64,000 bases of DNA, from the NCBI GenBank assembly GCA_947174235.1, contig CAMWID010000006.1:1-64000 (forward strand), written 5' to 3'. Source of the stretch: an uncultured Porphyromonadaceae bacterium. GTDB taxonomy: Bacteria > Bacteroidota > Bacteroidia > Bacteroidales > Muribaculaceae. The notes below the pieces were generated by a model. The model did not search any database. It saw nothing but the letters and a program-made list of their open reading frames with translations, and was not told where the DNA came from. Within the stretch, counting starts at the first letter, position 1. Each line of letters begins with the position of its first letter. Positions 9,707-20,400 of the stretch are shown piece after piece. Both the position numbers and the translations under genes were made by a program.

Positions 9707-11737
9707 TTATTTTCTTGTCACAGGGAATTCCGTGATCCTCAGTGTGGTGCATCCATACGGAATCAGAACGATATCTTCCTCGGGCAAAGTCTCCGCCTGA
9801 TATTGAGTGCTGTAGGGGAGTGGTCCGGCGGAACCGTTGTATAGAGCCCATTCTTTCATGCGTTTACCTTTCGCATGGATTTCCACAGGGGCGTTTTCCG
9901 GATTCCACGGGTATCCTTGTACCGGTTTCTCGACCACTTTGAAATGATTGTCGGTATTGCAGGCATTCACATGGTCTTCTATAAGACAGTAATTCCAGGA
10001 AGATGTCGGGAAAACCTCATAATACCAGTCTCCATAGCGGTCTCCGAATTTACGGTCATCTTCCACCTTGCGCCAGTCTTCGCCGATACGCAGCGCGTAC
10101 ACAAGGGGGCCGCGTTCCACTACGGCGGAACGTTCGTACCACCGTGATACACTGACTTCCATGGGCAGCTCCAGATTTACCACATCTCCCGATTTCCATT
10201 CTCTCTCCACAACAGCTATATCTCCGGCACCGCTTTTAAGGAACGGCTTTCCGTTGACGGTGATTGTGCCTTCCTTGCACCATCCGGGAATTCTGAGATG
10301 GAGAGGAAACCTGACTGTCTTCTTCTTTTTCCCATCTATACTGACCTTGAAAGAGATATTGCTTTCAAACGGATAAGAGGTTTCTTCGGTCAGGGTCACG
10401 GTTGTATTGTCTCCTACTGTTGCCGTTACCGTCGAGGGGGAATAGAAAAGCGCTGCCAGTCCGTTGTCGGGGGTGGCATACCATAGGTTTCTCACAAATT
10501 TGGGCCATCCCTGATGCAGGTTCGAGGTGCAGCACGGGTATCCGGCGAGAATCCCGAAGGTCTGGTCGGTCCCGTTGTAGCATGTAACGAAATTCCGGTC
10601 ATGGCGCGACACCTCCACCTGGTTCAGCTGCTGATAATATTGTCTGGCATCGAAATTGTCTGTGATCTGGGTAGGAAGCGCGTTGAAGGTCACCCGTTCA
10701 AGCCAGTCCGCCCAGTCGGTGCGGCCTGTTATCTCTATCATTTTCTCAAGAGAAAACATAAGCTCCACCGCACTGCAAAGCTCTGAACCCTGTGTCGGAT
10801 TGCCGGTATGAAGCAGTTCATCCCCTCCGTAAAGTCCTGTGGGCCATCCGTGTTTACGCATCAGGTCTTTGTATGCCATGTCTATGGCATCGATATGTCT
10901 TTTGTCTTTTGTCGCCTGATAGCGTATCACAGGCTGTTTCATCCCCTGCGCGAGGTTCACGCAATGCACGCTGAACAGACTGTTGAGCATGTCTCTTTTA
11001 AGGAACTCGCCTGTCCAGTCCATGGTTTGAGAATTGAGAAGGTCGCCGAGCTCCAGCAGGAATTTGTCTCCTGTGATATTGTAAAGCCAATATACGACAT
11101 ACTGGTTGTCGCCACCCCTCATTTTCCCCCAGTAAGTCCAATGGTCAAGAGGAGTGTTCTTAAGTTCTTTAAGCTGGTATTTGAAATAGTTAGTCATGAA
11201 CGTCAGCACCCGGTCGTCTCCCGTGGCGTCATAATATTGCTTCAAGAATTTCAAAACCACCATTTTCGGCCACCAGTCTTTGGAATTGTTCCTCTGCAAC
11301 CCTGACTCCGGTCCCCTGTCTTCCGACGGTCCGAAATATCCGTCCGGGCTCTGGCTCGCAAGTGCCCATTCCACCCATGGCTTTACTTTGGATTTGAGCG
11401 AATCGTTGTCCATGATATATGCGAGGGGAAGCAACCCGTCGATCCAATAAGGACCACGTTCCCAGACGTCTCCGTCTCCTCCGAGCCATCCGTTGCGTTT
11501 CCCCATGACTTTTTCATAAAGGATGTCGAGGTTTCCCGTCATTCCGTCGCACATCCGCGACATCTGGTCTTTGAGCCATCCTTCCGGTTTGACAGCCCCT
11601 ATCGGAAGCTCCATATAGCTTTTTTCAAGTAAGGGTGGGCGATTGTTGAGGTAAGGGCTGGTTTGAGAGGTATCCGCCATGGATCCGGCGGATACAAGCA
11701 CTGGGATGGCTGCCGCAAGAAAATATTTTCTGAACAT
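9707..11737 (-). CDS. DUF1680/GH127-related glycoside hydrolase, secreted
   Basis: ORF 9707..11815; start moved to MFRKYFLAAAIPVLVSAGSMA (signal peptide). 'ELCSAVELMFSLEKMIEITG' and 'AGYPCCTSNLHQGWPKFV' are DUF1680-like. Confidence 0.8.
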   Translation of the reverse strand: MFRKYFLAAAIPVLVSAGSMADTSQTSPYLNNRPPLLEKSYMELPIGAVKPEGWLKDQMSRMCDGMTGNLDILYEKVMGKRNGWLGGDGDVWERGPYWIDGLLPLAYIMDNDSLKSKVKPWVEWALASQSPDGYFGPSEDRGPESGLQRNNSKDWWPKMVVLKFLKQYYDATGDDRVLTFMTNYFKYQLKELKNTPLDHWTYWGKMRGGDNQYVVYWLYNITGDKFLLELGDLLNSQTMDWTGEFLKRDMLNSLFSVHCVNLAQGMKQPVIRYQATKDKRHIDAIDMAYKDLMRKHGWPTGLYGGDELLHTGNPTQGSELCSAVELMFSLEKMIEITGRTDWADWLERVTFNALPTQITDNFDARQYYQQLNQVEVSRHDRNFVTCYNGTDQTFGILAGYPCCTSNLHQGWPKFVRNLWYATPDNGLAALFYSPSTVTATVGDNTTVTLTEETSYPFESNISFKVSIDGKKKKTVRFPLHLRIPGWCKEGTITVNGKPFLKSGAGDIAVVEREWKSGDVVNLELPMEVSVSRWYERSAVVERGPLVYALRIGEDWRKVEDDRKFGDRYGDWYYEVFPTSSWNYCLIEDHVNACNTDNHFKVVEKPVQGYPWNPENAPVEIHAKGKRMKEWALYNGSAGPLPYSTQYQAETLPEEDIVLIPYGCTTLRITEFPVTRK

Positions 11738-11821
11738 GATTTCTGAATGATTGGAATTGTGGAAGTTAAAAGGGGAGACAAGACCACCCGGATCTGTCTC
11801 CCCGGACCTGACCACCGTTGA

Positions 11822-12232
11822 TTATTGTATCTGAACCCATTGATATGTCTCGCCGCTGTTCATAAGCAGATAGCGGGTTGTGGCTTTCACCACGACATCA
11901 TCTTTTGTCACCTTAAGATAATAATTCCCTTTTAATGTCTCGGGAGCCTGATTGTTTTTGTTGAATTCCGCAAGAGAGAAATGGGCTTCCCCCTTTTCAT
12001 CCGTCACTTTCGAGAGGTAAGGTGTTGTCCCGGCATCTCTTTCCGCGTCGGTCAGGAATATCTCGACAGTGGCGCCTTTCACCGGCTGGGTCTTGTTGTC
12101 GTCAGAATGTGTCACGACACAAAATCCCCATGGTATGTCGTTCTGGAATTCCTCATAGATTCCACTTCTGTCGCAGGAGACAGTGACCGTCAGTATCAAT
12201 ATTGTGAATATGCTTTTTATCAAAGTTTTCAT
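11822..12232 (-). CDS. small PUL lipoprotein with transthyretin/carboxypeptidase-regulatory-like fold
   Basis: ORF 11822..12292; start at MKTLIKSIFTILILTVTVSC (lipobox); 'VKGATVEIFLTDAERDAGTTPYLSKVTDEKGEAHFSL'. Confidence 0.65.
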   Translation of the reverse strand: MKTLIKSIFTILILTVTVSCDRSGIYEEFQNDIPWGFCVVTHSDDNKTQPVKGATVEIFLTDAERDAGTTPYLSKVTDEKGEAHFSLAEFNKNNQAPETLKGNYYLKVTKDDVVVKATTRYLLMNSGETYQWVQIQ

Positions 12233-12423
12233 TATCGTGGATGTTTTAAGATCGGTTATCCAATGTTTGTCAAGCATGCGCTCGCGCCACATGTACGGTT
12301 TCGGTGATGAAATTGCCTGTGGAATGTGCTATAAGATAACTTTAACATCATTTGGATCACCTCTGTATTATTTGATTGTTATCAAGTAAAAATATCAGTT
12401 TCTGAACAGGTCATCTCCAATGG

Positions 12424-13944
12424 TCAGAACTCATATCTGGAATCTGCATCGGCTTCTCCACCGAAGGTATAACTTTCAAGTCCGTAGGTCTTAAGTTCAT
12501 AATATGGAACCGGGAGCTGACGGAAAGAACGTGACGTGAGCTGGAAGTCGTCTATCGGGGTGCGACGGCGGTCATAGAAAGGAGTGGCGGGATATGGGAA
12601 TCCGCATTCCACAAACCGTTCATAATACAGCGCGCGCATCGCGTCGTCTTTTGAAGAGGAGGCTGTGATGTCATGCAGGTCTCCGCGACCTTCCCTTGTG
12701 TTGTTTATGATCCTTACCGCTTCTGTGATGTTGCCTGTATTGAGCAGCGCTTCCGCATAGATCAGGTCAGATTCTGTTTTGGTATACAGATATTCGTCCC
12801 CGTTTCCGTCTGTCGCATAATCATTGAAGCGGTTGAGGCTATATGGACTGTAATTGGTATAACCGGAGAAACTTGTTCCTGCCGGAGATCTCTGTTCGGG
12901 GGTATAATCAAAATCTGTTTTAAGCCGTCTGTCGGGACTTGTCAGTTCCGGAATAGTCGACGAGCTGTCGAAGTCACGGGGTAGAGGCCATTTCGCGTTT
13001 GGATCGTCAGGACACATCATGCTGAGTATGCGCATCCCTATTCTTGCCCATCCCCCCGTCTTGGCAGTGTTTTGTACAAGGGTCCATTGTCCGTAATCAT
13101 TGTTCGGCAATGTCGCAATGATGTCTTCCTGTAGTGCATCGGAGGCGTATGCCGCCACTTTGTTCCAGTCCACGAGTGAGGTCTCCTCTTTTGTGCGAGG
13201 GAAATAGGCGAGGCATCGTGCCGCCATGAAACTGGCGAGCTGTCTCAGCTTGTCGCCGGTAGCCATTGTCCTGTTGGGGAACAGTCCGTCGAGATTGTTG
13301 AAGTTTCCTTTCTCATTGCAGATCTTTATACATCTGTCAAGATAATCGAGAGCGATGGCTTGTGTCTGTGCCGCCTTTGACAGGTTGTCTGCGGTGATGG
13401 AGGTCATGTCGGTTTCTTCTGTTATGATGAAGCATTGGTCAAACATGAGTGCCATCTCCGTATATACACAACCCATCAGGAAATAGGTGTTGGAAAGGAT
13501 CTTGTAATTGGCATCTTCGTTGCTTTCGGTATATACGGCTCCGTTTTCGATAGCTGCAAGAATGTTTTTGAGAGTGTTGATCATCCCGTAAAAGTCATAC
13601 CATATCGCTTTGGGAAATGCGGCTGTTTCGGAAGAATTGTCTATTTCCGGTTTTTCCATGCCGTCATAGTAAGACCATGTTTTCAGGTTGAAGTTGCCGG
13701 CACCGGGTGCGAACTGGTCGGAGTTTGTCCCTAAAGGCCAGATCGCTTCGTTCCCGTATCCCAGAAGTGTGCCCCAGTAAGAGGAACATATTCCCGAAAG
13801 GAGGGAAGGGTATTGGCTTGCGTCGCTCATGACAGTGTTGATATCCGGCTGATATTCATTTTTTATGTCCATGCCGGAGAAATAATCGTCGCAAGATGAG
13901 ACCGCAACCGCGATCAGCGACAGGAGAAATATCTTAAGTTTCAT
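12424..13944 (-). CDS. SusD/RagB-family nutrient-binding outer membrane lipoprotein
   Basis: 506 aa; lipobox VSSCDD; SusD-like C-terminus 'YERFVECGFPYPATPFYDRRRTP'; directly downstream of SusC. Confidence 0.9.
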   Translation of the reverse strand: MKLKIFLLSLIAVAVSSCDDYFSGMDIKNEYQPDINTVMSDASQYPSLLSGICSSYWGTLLGYGNEAIWPLGTNSDQFAPGAGNFNLKTWSYYDGMEKPEIDNSSETAAFPKAIWYDFYGMINTLKNILAAIENGAVYTESNEDANYKILSNTYFLMGCVYTEMALMFDQCFIITEETDMTSITADNLSKAAQTQAIALDYLDRCIKICNEKGNFNNLDGLFPNRTMATGDKLRQLASFMAARCLAYFPRTKEETSLVDWNKVAAYASDALQEDIIATLPNNDYGQWTLVQNTAKTGGWARIGMRILSMMCPDDPNAKWPLPRDFDSSSTIPELTSPDRRLKTDFDYTPEQRSPAGTSFSGYTNYSPYSLNRFNDYATDGNGDEYLYTKTESDLIYAEALLNTGNITEAVRIINNTREGRGDLHDITASSSKDDAMRALYYERFVECGFPYPATPFYDRRRTPIDDFQLTSRSFRQLPVPYYELKTYGLESYTFGGEADADSRYEF

Positions 13945-13965
13945 AATGAAAAATCTTTAAAAATC

Positions 13966-16900
13966 TTAGAATTCGATTGTTATCGTGCCGGTGACCGTCC
14001 TGATGTCGGAAGGATATTTCGGAGTCTCGATACCGTTAAGCACTCCACTCTCGATGGTGCGGGTCTCCGGATCCGGTCCTGAAAACTTGGTTATGGTGAA
14101 AAGGTTTCGTCCGATCACTCCCAGCTTTATGCCGTCGATAAATTTGATGCCGATACGTTGGAATTGTTTCCTTGTGAAGTGGTAATTCAGGGCGATCTCC
14201 CTCATCTTCAGGAATGACGCGTCTTCCATAAAAGATTCGGTAGGGTGCTGGTTGGTGTAGCTGTATGATTTCCTTGCCGCCCATGGCTTTTCGGATTGAT
14301 CCCAGAGCGCGGCGTTGCGTCCGGCGAAACTCATATACATTTTTGTGTTGTTGAAGAGCATTCCTCCCTGCTGCCACGACATGGTGAAGTAGAAAGTGAA
14401 ATTCTTCCAGAAAAGCGTGTTGGTAAGGTTGAGATTGAAGTCAGGGTTCATGTTGCCGAGATAAACCTTTTTATTGTTGCCCTTCTCATCCAGGACATAC
14501 ATATGGCTTTCTTCGGTGGTGCCTATACGGTCTTTCCTGACCACATATCCATAATTGTTTATCGTGAACAGGTCTTCGGCGGTCTGACCCGGTTTGATAT
14601 CCTTGTGAGTCCTTACCTCGTCGAGCGATCTGGCGAACTTTGTGCCGTATAGCTTGCCGTATCTTTCATTGGAATTGATATAGAGGTTGCCCGATTGGAA
14701 ATCCGGACGTCCGAGATCGCCCACTCTTTGGGTCAGACGGTCCCATGTGCCTGTCACATTCCAGGAAAAGTCATTGCTGTTAAGGATGTTTGCGTTGACA
14801 GTCACTTCATAGCTCTTGGCGAAAAATTCTCCGAGATTGACATTCTGATAGGAGAATCCGGTGATGCCTGACACCGCCATTACATATGGCAGGTCGGTGT
14901 TTCTCTTATGGGAATATGTCAGCGCTACGTCAAACCTGTCGAGAAACTTGATGTCGAGACCGATCTCAAGTTCTCTCGAAAGCGCTGCCTTGAGTTTTGA
15001 ATTTCCCATCTGCGACGCTCCGTAGAGCGACCCGGCGCTCATGCTGTAGGTCTCGTATTTAGCCCCGTAGGCGGGGAGGATTCCTGCGGTGCCATATGAG
15101 ACACGGGGTTTCAGATAATTGATGTATGGCAACTTAAATGTCTTTGCGATATTCCAGGCGGCTGAAATACGGTAATATGTGTTCCACATGTCGTCATTGC
15201 CTATTACGGAAGCCCCGTCGCGCCGGATTAGCGCGTCAAGCATGTATTCCCCGTTGTAGTCACCCTGGAAAACAGCGGTGTAACTGTTGGATACGATGCG
15301 GTTGCCGTTGGAATTTATATCAAGAGTCTCGGGGTTTGCCAGTTCGAGGGAGATATTGTCCATTCCCGACACTGCAAGTTTGGATCCTGCCCCATATACC
15401 GATTTGTACTTGTCGTCCTCATAAAGATATTGAAGTTTGAGGGTGGTGTTGAAATCACCGAACGATTTCGAGAACAGTGCCCCTATCTCGAGGTTGTGTT
15501 TGAAATTGTTCCATGAGCTTGTCGATATTGATCCGAGTTCCCGGTCCGTACCGTCGGGTGAGGAGACTTTAAGGTTCCCTTTGGGAGAAAGGTAATAAGA
15601 ATATGAATTGCTGAAATCAAGACTATAGTTGGCATTCAGGCTAAGCCACTCTATGGGTCTGTAGCGCAGTGCGTAAAGACCCAGATATCTGTAAGAATGT
15701 CCTTCCGCCCTGCTGTTCTCGAATGTATATAGAGGGTTGGGGTTGTTTCGTGTGGAAACTGTGTTGGGATTGATCTTGTAAGGAGTCCCGTCGATGTTGG
15801 GGGCGTTGAAATCGGCGTTGGGATCCGCGTAGAAAATGTCATCAAAGTTGATGTTCCTGTTGTCGCTTTTTTTACGGACAAACATGTTTGATGTGGTGAG
15901 AGTGACAGTCCTGCTTAATTTGGCTTCCAGATTTGACCGGAAACTTGTGCGGTTTACGCCTTTGAGCTTTTTGATGACTCCGGGATTGAGTGTGTTCTGG
16001 ATGGATACATAATAATTCACGTCTCCGCTCGCGGATCTGCCTGATATGCCGAGAGTGTTTGTGGTGAAGAGCCTGTGTCCGAAGAAATCATCGTAAGAAT
16101 CATGGCTCATGTCGTATTTGTTGTCCCATATGCCGTCGTTTTCAATCACAGAGGTTATATTTCCTGCCGCGTCCACCACATGCCCATGGGCGGTGGTCCG
16201 TTCGGGCATGAATCCTACCCAGCTTGTTCCCACCTCTGATTTGAAAGTCACGTCTATTTTTCCGTTTTCAAGGGAGCTTCCGCGTTTGGTAGTTATAGAG
16301 ATCACACCGGCGGCGGCTTTCGATCCATAGAAAGATGCCGCGGCGGCGCCCTTTATGACCTCGATGTTTTCCACGTCTTCCATGTTGATATCGTTCAGGG
16401 ATCCGCTTGTCACTATCCCGTCGACTATGATAAGAGGCTGTCCCGTGCTTGCGAATGACAGAGCGCCACGAAGCTGGATGATTGGTTCGTCGTTTGGATT
16501 TCCGGTAGTCGGGAGCACCTTTATTCCAGGCATCTTTCCTGCGAGGGTTGATGCCACGGATGTGCCGGTCACTTCCTTGAGCGCGGAGTTCTGTACCTTT
16601 TCCACGTTGAAAGCGAGTTTTTCCCGTGACGTGCCTTTCGCCACACCGGTCACTATGACTTCAGACAGAAGCCTGTTGTCTTCGCTCATCTCGACCTTCA
16701 TGTTTTCCGACGCGGTCATCTCCACAGTGTTGTATCCGACGTAAGAGAATCTTAGTCTGTCGTTCTTCTTTACGTTGATTTTGAATTCTCCGTCAAGACC
16801 GGTGGTTGTGCCGGCATTTGACCCTACGACCAATACACTGACGCCGAGGAGGGGATCTCCGTTGCTGTCTGTAACGATTCCACCCGCGACAAAGTTATTT

Positions 16901-17019
16901 TCCCGGCTGCTTTGTGCTATGGCGGATTCTGTTCCCGGAGATGCGGATATTGCCACCGGAGCCATGAGTCCGGCGACGGCCAGTAAAAATACCTTTAGCG
17001 GCAATTCTTTTTTTGTCAT
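13966..17019 (-). CDS. SusC/RagA-family TonB-linked outer membrane protein
   Basis: 1017 aa; carboxypeptidase-D-like N-terminus, plug 'IIVDGIVTSGSLNDINMEDVENIEVIKGAAAASFYGSKAAAGVISITTKRG'. Confidence 0.95.
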   Translation of the reverse strand: MTKKELPLKVFLLAVAGLMAPVAISASPGTESAIAQSSRENNFVAGGIVTDSNGDPLLGVSVLVVGSNAGTTTGLDGEFKINVKKNDRLRFSYVGYNTVEMTASENMKVEMSEDNRLLSEVIVTGVAKGTSREKLAFNVEKVQNSALKEVTGTSVASTLAGKMPGIKVLPTTGNPNDEPIIQLRGALSFASTGQPLIIVDGIVTSGSLNDINMEDVENIEVIKGAAAASFYGSKAAAGVISITTKRGSSLENGKIDVTFKSEVGTSWVGFMPERTTAHGHVVDAAGNITSVIENDGIWDNKYDMSHDSYDDFFGHRLFTTNTLGISGRSASGDVNYYVSIQNTLNPGVIKKLKGVNRTSFRSNLEAKLSRTVTLTTSNMFVRKKSDNRNINFDDIFYADPNADFNAPNIDGTPYKINPNTVSTRNNPNPLYTFENSRAEGHSYRYLGLYALRYRPIEWLSLNANYSLDFSNSYSYYLSPKGNLKVSSPDGTDRELGSISTSSWNNFKHNLEIGALFSKSFGDFNTTLKLQYLYEDDKYKSVYGAGSKLAVSGMDNISLELANPETLDINSNGNRIVSNSYTAVFQGDYNGEYMLDALIRRDGASVIGNDDMWNTYYRISAAWNIAKTFKLPYINYLKPRVSYGTAGILPAYGAKYETYSMSAGSLYGASQMGNSKLKAALSRELEIGLDIKFLDRFDVALTYSHKRNTDLPYVMAVSGITGFSYQNVNLGEFFAKSYEVTVNANILNSNDFSWNVTGTWDRLTQRVGDLGRPDFQSGNLYINSNERYGKLYGTKFARSLDEVRTHKDIKPGQTAEDLFTINNYGYVVRKDRIGTTEESHMYVLDEKGNNKKVYLGNMNPDFNLNLTNTLFWKNFTFYFTMSWQQGGMLFNNTKMYMSFAGRNAALWDQSEKPWAARKSYSYTNQHPTESFMEDASFLKMREIALNYHFTRKQFQRIGIKFIDGIKLGVIGRNLFTITKFSGPDPETRTIESGVLNGIETPKYPSDIRTVTGTITIEF

Positions 17020-17100
17020 GACAGTTAGGTTTTAAGTTAAGAAATTATTCTGACAGGATAGCGGATTGAAGGCTGATGGCGGTTGTTTCCCTATCCGGCG

Positions 17101-17108
17101 CAAAGTTA
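17101..17108 (-). promoter_or_regulatory. candidate -7 box for the PUL A SusC operon
   Basis: caaagtta = TAACTTTG on minus strand (TAnnTTTG), ~80 nt upstream of SusC; no clear -33 TTTG. Confidence 0.4.
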
Positions 17109-17187
17109 GGCGCGATCCATGCCTTCAGACTTGGAAATTCGGGTCATATAATTGGAAAATCATCTCAATATCAAATTTGAGACATAA

Positions 17188-17384
17188 TGATACGATATTG
17201 CAATTTTTTATAAGACGCTGTATATTATTTGATTGTGGCTGCGATTTCACATTATGGGAAATCATGTTGACTGAATGAGTCCTGATCATGTGATATGATA
17301 TTGCATAATAAAGATGATTTGATTAATTTTGTCATTGTTCCCTCAGACAGTTGTCGGTTTTTATTCCTGATGCGATTTCACATT
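17188..17384. repeat. two interleaved direct-repeat pairs in the HTCS/SusC divergent intergenic region
   Basis: TGATACGATATTGCA (17188) / TGATATGATATTGCA (17291) and TGCGATTTCACATT (17240) / TGCGATTTCACATT (17371). Confidence 0.6.
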
Positions 17385-17483
17385 TGATCCACGTGTTGAC
17401 CATGCTTTACGGAACGGAGGGGACATGAGAGTTGAATTTAACGATTCCCTTGCTTAAAATCTAATCATGCAAAATAGATAGAC

Positions 17484-20400
17484 ATGAAACTCATGCCGGC
17501 GATATTATCCATCATTATGCGGGTGGCTGTCTTGATTGCGGTCATTGGCAATGCTTTGTCTTTAAACGCCAGATATACCTCGACATATCATTTCAAACGG
17601 ATTGATGTGGAAGACGGACTCACCCAATGCATGGTCTATGCCGTCGCGCAGGACAGGCAGGGATTCCTGTGGTTCGGTACGCAGAACGGTCTCAACAGGT
17701 ATGACGGCGCTTCTCTGAAAACGTATAATCTTAACAAATATCTCCATAACGGATTGAACAATAATTCGATTTTTTCACTTTCGGAAGATTCCGAGGGGAA
17801 AATATGGATCGGTACTGAGAATGGGATTGTGATATTTGATCCTGAGTTTGAGACATTCCGGCAATTGAAATTTCGTGCGGGAAAGAAAGGTGAGGTCAAT
17901 GGAGTCGCGCGCACAATGGTTAAAGATTCAGAAGGAAATATGTGGACCGGGATTTCCGGGTGGGGCATTTTTAAATTCGGCGGCGATGGAGGCGCGCTAT
18001 ATTTCCCGCTTGCAGGATTTATGTCGGAAAGGGAACATATCACGTCATTATGTCTTGATTCCCGGGATAACGTTTATGCCGTTTTATCCGGAAGCCGAGT
18101 GTTGAGAATTGAATCGGGCAAGAAAGTGACGGTGGTTGCCGACATGCAGCGGGACTGTCCTGATGCTGTGGAAATGAATTGTATAAAGATTCTAAATGAC
18201 ACCACCATTCTTGCCGGGACTGTAAGCAGGGGGGTGGTCGCTGTGAATACCGTTTCGGGGAAATGGAATGTTCCTGACATTGCAAGGTCTCTTCCGCCTG
18301 ATGCCTTTGTAAGGTGTATAGAGACTGACAGGGAGGGGAAGTATTGGTTCGGAACCCAGCAGGGGTTGTATGTATACTCTCCCGACTCCGGAGGAATGAC
18401 GCATCTTGAGCATTCGTTGGTGGATCCTTATTCGTTGTCTGACAATGCAGTCCATAAAATTTTTATGGATCGGGAAGGAGGTATGTGGATAGGCACATAT
18501 TTTGGCGGAGTGAATTATTATTCCGGATCCGGTGGAGGCTTCGAGAAATTTTATCCGTCGTCTGTGTCAGGGTCTTTGTCAGGAAAATGCATCAGTGAAT
18601 TTTGTGAGGATTCCGACGGAAGAATCTGGGTGGGTACCGAAGATGCGGGATTGAATATAATGGGGAATGACGGAAAATTTTCTCGGGTCTTGATTAACGC
18701 GAATAATATTCATGCCCTTATGAATGACAATGGAAAAATATGGGCAGGTACATTTTCCAACGGTCTTTTCACTATCGATGTGCGCTCAGGTAAAGTGTGC
18801 GCTATCCCACATTCTTCGACTGGGAAGAAAGGAGATGACAACATCTATTCAATTTTCAAGGATTCGGGAGGCACGGTGTGGGTAGGGACAAGGACAGGAC
18901 TTGAGTATTACGACAGTATAAGGCAGGCGTTGACAGGATATGCCGGATTCATAACATCTCAGGTAAACGATATTGTTGAAAACAAAGGGGGGAAAATCTG
19001 GTTTGCCACGATAGGGCAGGGCATTTTTATTTACAGTAAGACAGACGATATCTGGCGCCATCTCGGTAGCGTCTCGGGAAATAACCCTGCTGCAGGAGAG
19101 AAGGTGATAAGCCTGCTCGTTGGAGAGGACGACAGGATATGGGCGGGAACAAAAGGTGCCGGAGTGGTGGTACTTGATCAGGCGGGCGAAATCGTCAGAG
19201 AGTATTCTATGGGTAACGGGCTTCCCGACGACGTGGTCTATAAATTGATAAAAGATCCTGACGGAGGTATATGGGGAAGTTCCAACAACGGTCTTTTCAG
19301 AATCGACCCTTCCTCGGATATTGTCAGGACTTATTCGTATTCCGACGGTCTTCCGGGTGACCAGTTCAACTATAAATCGGGTTTTATCGACAGTGAGTGC
19401 AATATTTATTTCGGAGGTGTCAAAGGCTTTGTACGGTTCCGCCATGACCATCTGGTGGATGCGGTGGGGGTTCCGAACCTGGTATTCGGCAGTTTCAAGG
19501 TAGGAAATGAGGAAATATCCGCAGGAGGAGGTTCCGGAATACTTCGCCGTTCCATCAACTATTCAAAAGAGATATCGTTACCTTTCGACAAGTCTGCCTT
19601 TACGATCAGCTTCGGAGCCGTAAATTATGCCTCTCCCCACAGGGTCAGATATGAATACCGGCTTGCGGGATGGGACAAAGACTGGATAGAGACAGGCGAC
19701 ACGCGCCACGCCACGTATTCCAGCCTGCCTCCCGGAAAATATGATTTTCAGGTAAGGATTTCCGACGTATATGGAATGTGGGGAGCCGCAACCCGTCAGA
19801 TACGGATTATTATAACGCCTCCCTTTTATATGACCGGCTGGGCATACGCGGCATATGTGGTGATTTCAGTATCGCTGGTGTATATTTTTGTCGCACGTTA
19901 CAGGCGCAGGATCAGGAAAAGGGAGAGTGATGAGATTTCAAGGCTGCAACGTAATTATGAAAAAGAAGTTTATGATATGAAGATAAATTTCTTCACCAAT
20001 ATCACTCATGAGCTCAGAACACCTCTCAGCCTGATAAAGATACCTGTGGATGAACTTCTTAAAAACACACCTGATTCCGACAGCAACTATGGCAACATAT
20101 CAATCATAAAAAGAAACACCGAGCGGCTGCTGACACTCGTCAACCAGCTGCTTGATTTCCGTAAGGCGGAAGCGGCGGGTATGAGACTCAATTTTGTATC
20201 TGCCGACATATGCGGACTTCTGCGGCATGTGGCTGGAAGATTCATGCCGTCATTGCAGTTGAAAGGGATAGCGTTGGAAATCAACGCGCCTTCCGTATTA
20301 AACGCCCATGTGGATATCGAGGCGTTCACTAAAGTGATCAGCAATATTCTCTGGAACGCACTCAAACATGCCGATACATATGTCTCGATCGATATGGCGG

